Of a stretch of DNA of 64,000 nucleotides, positions 59,985 through 64,000 are shown in pieces. Numbering within the stretch: position 1 is the first letter of the stretch; each line of letters starts with the position of its first letter. The notes beneath the pieces are model-generated. The model saw only the letters and a program-made list of their open reading frames with translations. It ran no database searches and had not been told where the DNA came from. A program made the translations under genes and the position numbers. The stretch is from Roseivirga misakiensis (GTDB taxonomy: Bacteria > Bacteroidota > Bacteroidia > Cytophagales > Cyclobacteriaceae). The stretch lies in contig NZ_MDGQ01000005.1 of NCBI RefSeq assembly GCF_001747105.1, forward strand, positions 558,001-622,000, in the 5' to 3' direction.

Positions 59985-62054
59985 TTAATTGATTTTGTAT
60001 CGGATTTGGAATTTCACATCCGTACGTTTATTGCCTTCGATAGTATCAAGACCTGTGCCAATGGTGTCTCTGTCGTAAAAAGTGGTTCTAGCTACTCTAA
60101 ACCATATATCTGCTCGACGTGAAATCTTGTGGTTTAATAATATGTAGTTTCTAATACCTCTGCCAGAATATGCGGGAATTGAAAAAGCATAGAGTACATC
60201 CCTTTCGTAAACATACTGTCTATTTTGATTACCATTTGTGTCGAATAAAGCGACTCTGGTACTTATGCTGAATCCATCTAATTTCATAGTAGCATCTTGA
60301 ATAAAAGCGATTCCCTCTGACCGCTCGCCTTGGATGGTATAGTTACTATATTGGATTCGAGATTTTAATCTTAGTGCTTGATGGTTTAATGCTAGATTTA
60401 GGAGCCATTGTTGTTTAGTACCCAAGGTTACGATTCGTTGATTTAAATCAGGAAGCGTGTAGTTCACTTCCTTCTTCTTTTTTCTGTATTGCAAGTAGGT
60501 TAAGATGTGTCTTTTTGGGGTATAGTTCAACCTGACCATATAGTCACTGCCGCTAGATGGATTGTCAACTTGAAAACGTAACCAAGGGAACTTAAAAGTG
60601 TCGTAATAGGCAGTGATGTTTAGTTGGTTGTTCCAGGTATATTTCATGCCCGTGTACTGCCCGCTTTCATTTATGTTTCTACTGCCTTCTGCTAAGGAGG
60701 CGCCTTTTAGTGCATGAAAATCTCTTTGATAATTTCTTACTACCATAGCCAATTCAACTCTATCCGAAAGACTGGTAGTAAACCCAAAGATTATTCCTTT
60801 GCCACCACTTTTTGATATAGCCGCTTCCCCGAAAAAATCGAACTGTTTCCAGTTGAAATTGCCATAGAGCCCAAGATTGTAATTATACCTGCCCGAGAAA
60901 TCAAATTTATTGTAAGGCTGATCTGCTCGACTAACGGGTAGTGATAAATGACTTGCAGCGGCTATAAACCCTATGCGTTTAAAGTCATTTGGTTTATGAT
61001 CTAGCGTTATGCCGTAAATGGCTTCGCTTAATTGGTGCTTATTATTTAGTTCACTTTCGGTTCTGTGAAACCCAGTATTTAGTATGGACGAAACACTCGA
61101 ATCTGAACTATCAATATCAATCTTCACATTTCCATCAAGCGGTGTATATGAGAGGAAGCTTGTAAGGGTTAATTCATCGCTTAGTTTGTAACTGGCAGCC
61201 ATTCCACGCAGAAAACCACTTTCGACCACCGAAGTATATGGCCTTATACCTGTATGATACCGCTTCATGCCACTGACAGCTGCCGCACCTTTGCCAGTGT
61301 TGAGCCCAGCACCAAATAGTAAACCTTGTCCGAATTGAAGTTGGTAATCCCCTATAATGACTCTTTTCCAACGACCGATATTTTCTTTCATGAAATGCAC
61401 CGACCAGAAGTCGCTACCAAATTTTTTATCACTAGGTCTCCATTGAAATCTTTCACCAGCATCTTTTTCTGTAGTAAAGCCAAGACTAAAATCTCCAGAC
61501 TTAGCCACTCTGTATCTTAAATAAACCTTCAGCGGTGTTCCGATGTAGGCAGGCTGTGTTTCGTCATCTATTAGTTTGAATCCTTTTTTTGTCTCTAGTC
61601 CTTGTTCAAAACGGAGAAGAAAATAGTTATTCCTTTCGGTTAGGATTTTTCTTAGTAATGATCGGTCATCAATTTTATCCTTATTAAAGTCGATTGTGAT
61701 AAAGGGTAAGAGCTTGTTAATCGTGACTTCATCAAAGCCTTTCATAAACTGAAGTTCAAATAAGGTCAAAAGTTTGCCTGAAACTTGAATGTAATTTTGA
61801 AGAGAAGCTATTTGTCGTGCCGAAAGCATAAAGAGACCCTGCATTTCTTCGGCAGTCGCGGTATTGATATTTATTGGGTTTTCATAGATCAGTAGAAGCC
61901 TTTCAAATAGGTCTTCGGAGTTTGAAGATTCTTCTTGTGTATTAAACCTCGCTTCGATGATTGATTGCAGATCAGATTCATCGATACTTTGGGCGTGCCC
62001 GTGATGAATAAGGTAGATTTGGAAAACGGTGAATATTAAGAGAAACCTATTCAT
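59985..62054 (-). CDS. Helix-hairpin-helix protein with C-terminal outer-membrane barrel
   Basis: 689 aa. Signal peptide 1-21 (cut after GHAQ). Residues about 25-125 contain helix-hairpin-helix pairs of ComEA type (PININTATAEEMQGLFMLSARQIASLQNYIQVSG and FDEVTINKLLPFI), and the rest is a long series of alternating strands with aromatic girdles (FSLGFTTEKDAGERFQW, YQLQFGQGLLFGAGL) ending in KFQIRYKIN, typical of an outer-membrane barrel. ComEA-type HhH domains bind DNA in uptake systems, so DNA contact is conceivable but unproven. The gene overlaps the preceding PorV-like gene by 4 bases, so the two are coupled. Confidence 0.8.
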   Translation of the reverse strand: MNRFLLIFTVFQIYLIHHGHAQSIDESDLQSIIEARFNTQEESSNSEDLFERLLLIYENPININTATAEEMQGLFMLSARQIASLQNYIQVSGKLLTLFELQFMKGFDEVTINKLLPFITIDFNKDKIDDRSLLRKILTERNNYFLLRFEQGLETKKGFKLIDDETQPAYIGTPLKVYLRYRVAKSGDFSLGFTTEKDAGERFQWRPSDKKFGSDFWSVHFMKENIGRWKRVIIGDYQLQFGQGLLFGAGLNTGKGAAAVSGMKRYHTGIRPYTSVVESGFLRGMAASYKLSDELTLTSFLSYTPLDGNVKIDIDSSDSSVSSILNTGFHRTESELNNKHQLSEAIYGITLDHKPNDFKRIGFIAAASHLSLPVSRADQPYNKFDFSGRYNYNLGLYGNFNWKQFDFFGEAAISKSGGKGIIFGFTTSLSDRVELAMVVRNYQRDFHALKGASLAEGSRNINESGQYTGMKYTWNNQLNITAYYDTFKFPWLRFQVDNPSSGSDYMVRLNYTPKRHILTYLQYRKKKKEVNYTLPDLNQRIVTLGTKQQWLLNLALNHQALRLKSRIQYSNYTIQGERSEGIAFIQDATMKLDGFSISTRVALFDTNGNQNRQYVYERDVLYAFSIPAYSGRGIRNYILLNHKISRRADIWFRVARTTFYDRDTIGTGLDTIEGNKRTDVKFQIRYKIN

Positions 62055-62866
62055 TTAAATGAATAAGTAATGCCAAAACTATGCGTTCCTCTGATATCTA
62101 TGTTCGATTGGTAGCTGTAATCTATGGCGAAAACTTCTAAAGCAAGACTGGCACCAAACGAGCGTCTGTTAGTTAATGATGAAACTCCAGACCTCAATTG
62201 AATATTATCGATAAACTCATAGGCAATTCCGAATTTAAGGTCAGGAGCAAGCCCTATATCTTTTTCACCCTCTAAGAATAAGTTTAATTGATCGGTAGGA
62301 TGATAATCAAACGCCATGCGAATGACTGTTGGTATATTCTCATTTGAGTCCCAGATAAATGATGACTGACTGAGGTTGTTTATGAATATGCCAAAGTTGA
62401 CGGTAGGAGATAATTCGGCAATTCCACCTACGTCGACCATGAAAACACTGTTTTGTCCAAAGTCTTGGATTTGATATTGCGCCAAATTTATCTTGAGCCC
62501 AAGACTCATGATCCCCATTTTTTTGGCAAACGATAAACCAATCACTTGATTACTGAATACATCATCACCGAACTTAGTGATAGACAATGCAGCCACTCCC
62601 AGTTGATTTGGGAAGGAGGCAGAACCCGAAATAGTATTAAAAGGAGCGAACCCGATGATGGTTTTATAAGCAACCGTCGCGGTAGTTTCTTCGATTGAGG
62701 TTAGCCCCGCTGGATTATTGAAAGCCGACCATGGTGATGACAATACTGAGGTAATGCCACCTAAGCCTGACGAAACTGGGTCAGCGTAGGGTATACCAGA
62801 AGTTTGACCTTTGAGGTAAAACGAATGGAAAACAAGTAAACTAAAGAACATTAGCCTGTGGCGCAC
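62051..62866 (-). CDS. PorV/FadL-like outer-membrane protein
   Basis: 271-aa outer-membrane barrel resembling PorV/PorQ (FadL-like) proteins of the type IX system. Signal peptide with RHR in its n-region if the GTG at 62866 is used (MRHRLMFFSLLVFHSFYLKGQ); from the ATG at 62851 the n-region would be uncharged, so the GTG start is preferred. The mature start with GLGGITSVLSSPWSAFNNPAGLTS matches the usual NPAGL motif of this family. A later strand pattern ends with FGITYSFK. It may be a PorQ-type shuttle component, but without other T9SS genes nearby this is not certain. Confidence 0.8.
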   Translation of the reverse strand: MRHRLMFFSLLVFHSFYLKGQTSGIPYADPVSSGLGGITSVLSSPWSAFNNPAGLTSIEETTATVAYKTIIGFAPFNTISGSASFPNQLGVAALSITKFGDDVFSNQVIGLSFAKKMGIMSLGLKINLAQYQIQDFGQNSVFMVDVGGIAELSPTVNFGIFINNLSQSSFIWDSNENIPTVIRMAFDYHPTDQLNLFLEGEKDIGLAPDLKFGIAYEFIDNIQLRSGVSSLTNRRSFGASLALEVFAIDYSYQSNIDIRGTHSFGITYSFK

Positions 62867-62924
62867 AAACTAATATATAAAAATATATGGATTAATTATA
62901 TTTATTAAATATTAATAATGATAA

Positions 62925-64000
62925 TTAAATTGCTGCTTTAAAGTTGAAGAAGAGCCCAGTATTACCTTGCTTATTGACGCTATACTCTAGTCTAAAGACA
63001 AAATCATAGTATGTAACTAAGTCTACACCCAGGCCGATACTCCCCAAAAACTGATTGTTAAAAAAGTTGTTCTCGGTATTAGGAAGTGGGTTTCCTGTGT
63101 AGCCTGTATCGATGAAAACCTTTATATAAAAAGCATACGGAAGTGTTCTAAACTGATTGATTAAGCTTCGTCTGCTCAATTCTTGTACGCCGTCTAAGAC
63201 CTTAAGCCGTAAGGCGCTGCGATGAGAAATAAGGGCATTACTTTCCACGACAAACCTTTCATAACCCCTAATAAAGTCTGGCCTATACCCAAAACCTGAC
63301 CTTATGAGATAAGGGATGTCACTGGAGAAGTTTTTAAATGCTTCTGTTCGAGTGGCTAAATAGAAACCTTTTTTTAGGTCGAAGTATTTGGCATAGCTAA
63401 TTCTAGCTGTGAATAAGTCAAGATTATTGGCTATGCCAAGACCAAATTTTGTTGCTTGAAAGCTGAAATTACTACCTGTAAGTGGGTAAGCGATATAGTC
63501 TCTTTTGTCAACCCCGAATACATAGGACAACCTTAAATACTTCTGGATATTCTGACTGTCCGTATGATAGTTAGCGTTTAGGTTGAGAATCAAATCATCT
63601 ACGGATGACCTCCCATAACCCAGGCTAACGCTATGTCTTGTATAAAAACTAGGGCGGTAAGTAATGGTCCCACTGATACCAAATGATCTTCTTATAACAT
63701 TATCACTTTCAACAAATTCAAGTCTATGTCCTCTACTTTGAACACCGACAGTTTTGTTGGTGGTGAAATTGGTGGAGAATCCTAGGCCAATAGTCTGTGC
63801 ATTATTAATATAAGGGATGCTGTAGCTGAGTGAATATTGTTTTGCGAAACCGAATTGCGCCCTAACTCTAAGCTTATCGTTTCTACCGGTTAAGTTGGTG
63901 TGAATAAGCTGAGCCCCATAGTTCACCCTTCCAAAATCTCTGTTTTGATTAACCCACCATTCGGTAAAGTTTCGATCGGCAAGTTTAAAAACAGGTAGCG
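62925..64000 (-). CDS. BamA/TamA-like outer-membrane assembly protein, C-terminal part (cut by window edge)
   Basis: The frame is open from the right edge (64000) to 62925, at least 358 residues; a GTG at 63926 is not a real start because homologous-looking sequence (LADRNFTEWWVNQNRDFGR) continues upstream. The C-terminal 16-strand-type barrel of the Omp85/surface antigen D15 group is seen, with the NYGAQLIHTNLTGRNDKLRV start, FVRGYE-like motif (FIRGYERFVVESNAL, substitute of the VRGF/Y motif in loop 6), and a C-terminal strand ending in FFNFKAAI. It probably inserts or exports outer-membrane proteins or lipoproteins. The N-terminal POTRA part lies outside the window. Confidence 0.85.
   Translation of the reverse strand, partial: LPVFKLADRNFTEWWVNQNRDFGRVNYGAQLIHTNLTGRNDKLRVRAQFGFAKQYSLSYSIPYINNAQTIGLGFSTNFTTNKTVGVQSRGHRLEFVESDNVIRRSFGISGTITYRPSFYTRHSVSLGYGRSSVDDLILNLNANYHTDSQNIQKYLRLSYVFGVDKRDYIAYPLTGSNFSFQATKFGLGIANNLDLFTARISYAKYFDLKKGFYLATRTEAFKNFSSDIPYLIRSGFGYRPDFIRGYERFVVESNALISHRSALRLKVLDGVQELSRRSLINQFRTLPYAFYIKVFIDTGYTGNPLPNTENNFFNNQFLGSIGLGVDLVTYYDFVFRLEYSVNKQGNTGLFFNFKAAI

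Noticed and set aside
63924-63926. GTG 63926 as start of the barrel gene at the right edge
   Set aside because: The frame stays open to the window edge with barrel-like sequence (LPVFKLADRNFTEWW), so the true start lies outside.

Overview
The window looks like a chromosomal segment of a marine-type member of the Bacteroidota, probably order Cytophagales. Reasons seen in the sequence: low GC; signal peptides ending in a G/A-Q motif; promoters of the TTTG-N19-TAnnTTTG kind (clearest at 30344-30374) instead of -35/-10 boxes; almost no Shine-Dalgarno sequences; a giant surface protein with a C-terminal type IX secretion (T9SS) sorting domain; and Bacteroidota hallmark families (DUF4139 protein with a CarbopepD_reg-like insert, long-form urocanate hydratase, periplasmic tricorn-type S41 protease, PorV/FadL-like barrel, IorA/IorB-type molybdoenzyme). 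No tRNA, rRNA, IS element, prophage or CRISPR array was recognised. The genus is not resolved.

Layout. 1-1549: N-terminal part of an S41-like secreted protein (cut by the window edge) and an unknown 190-aa protein. 1679-5374: purL with its own terminator. 5702-8983: an uncharacterised plus-strand cluster consisting of a 101-aa Cys-containing protein, a strong stem-loop, a 269-aa protein ending in a Cys-Pro tail, a polytopic membrane protein, a sensor kinase without a sensor domain, and a NarL-type regulator. 9004-11464: a possible small ORF, a DUF4139 protein and a small membrane protein. 11457-15999: an FtsX/MacB-type permease facing a divergent OmpR-type two-component system. 15996-21769: histidine degradation operon hutH-hutU-hutI with a divergent LysR gene. 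21779-24310: an AraC-type gene broken by an in-frame TGA, then a VOC protein and an MFS transporter. 24316-30032: a secreted esterase, glpK-glpD, a TPR protein and a small secreted protein.

30381-37009: a four-gene RND efflux operon (TetR, TolC, lipoprotein adaptor, RND pump). 37153-41729: membrane metallophosphoesterase and tricorn-like protease. 42227-51969: a 2930-aa repeat adhesin followed by a small lipoprotein and a small secreted protein. 51980-55220: MarR-MFS and a carboxymuconolactone-decarboxylase/cupredoxin pair, whose two upstream regions share a palindromic motif, then DoxX. 55230-57858: IorA/IorB-like molybdenum hydroxylase. 58007-64000: M1 peptidase, a helix-hairpin-helix/barrel protein translationally coupled to a PorV-like protein, and a BamA/TamA-like barrel running off the window.

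How the parts work together. Several local regulator-target pairs can be read directly: LysR facing hut, with dyads in the shared intergenic region; TetR heading its own efflux operon, with TGACGT elements upstream; MarR with a palindrome upstream of both its own operon and the neighbouring one; and the OmpR pair facing the ABC-type permease. The least explained parts are the 5.7-9.2 kb Cys-protein/two-component cluster and the internally recombining repeat array of the adhesin.
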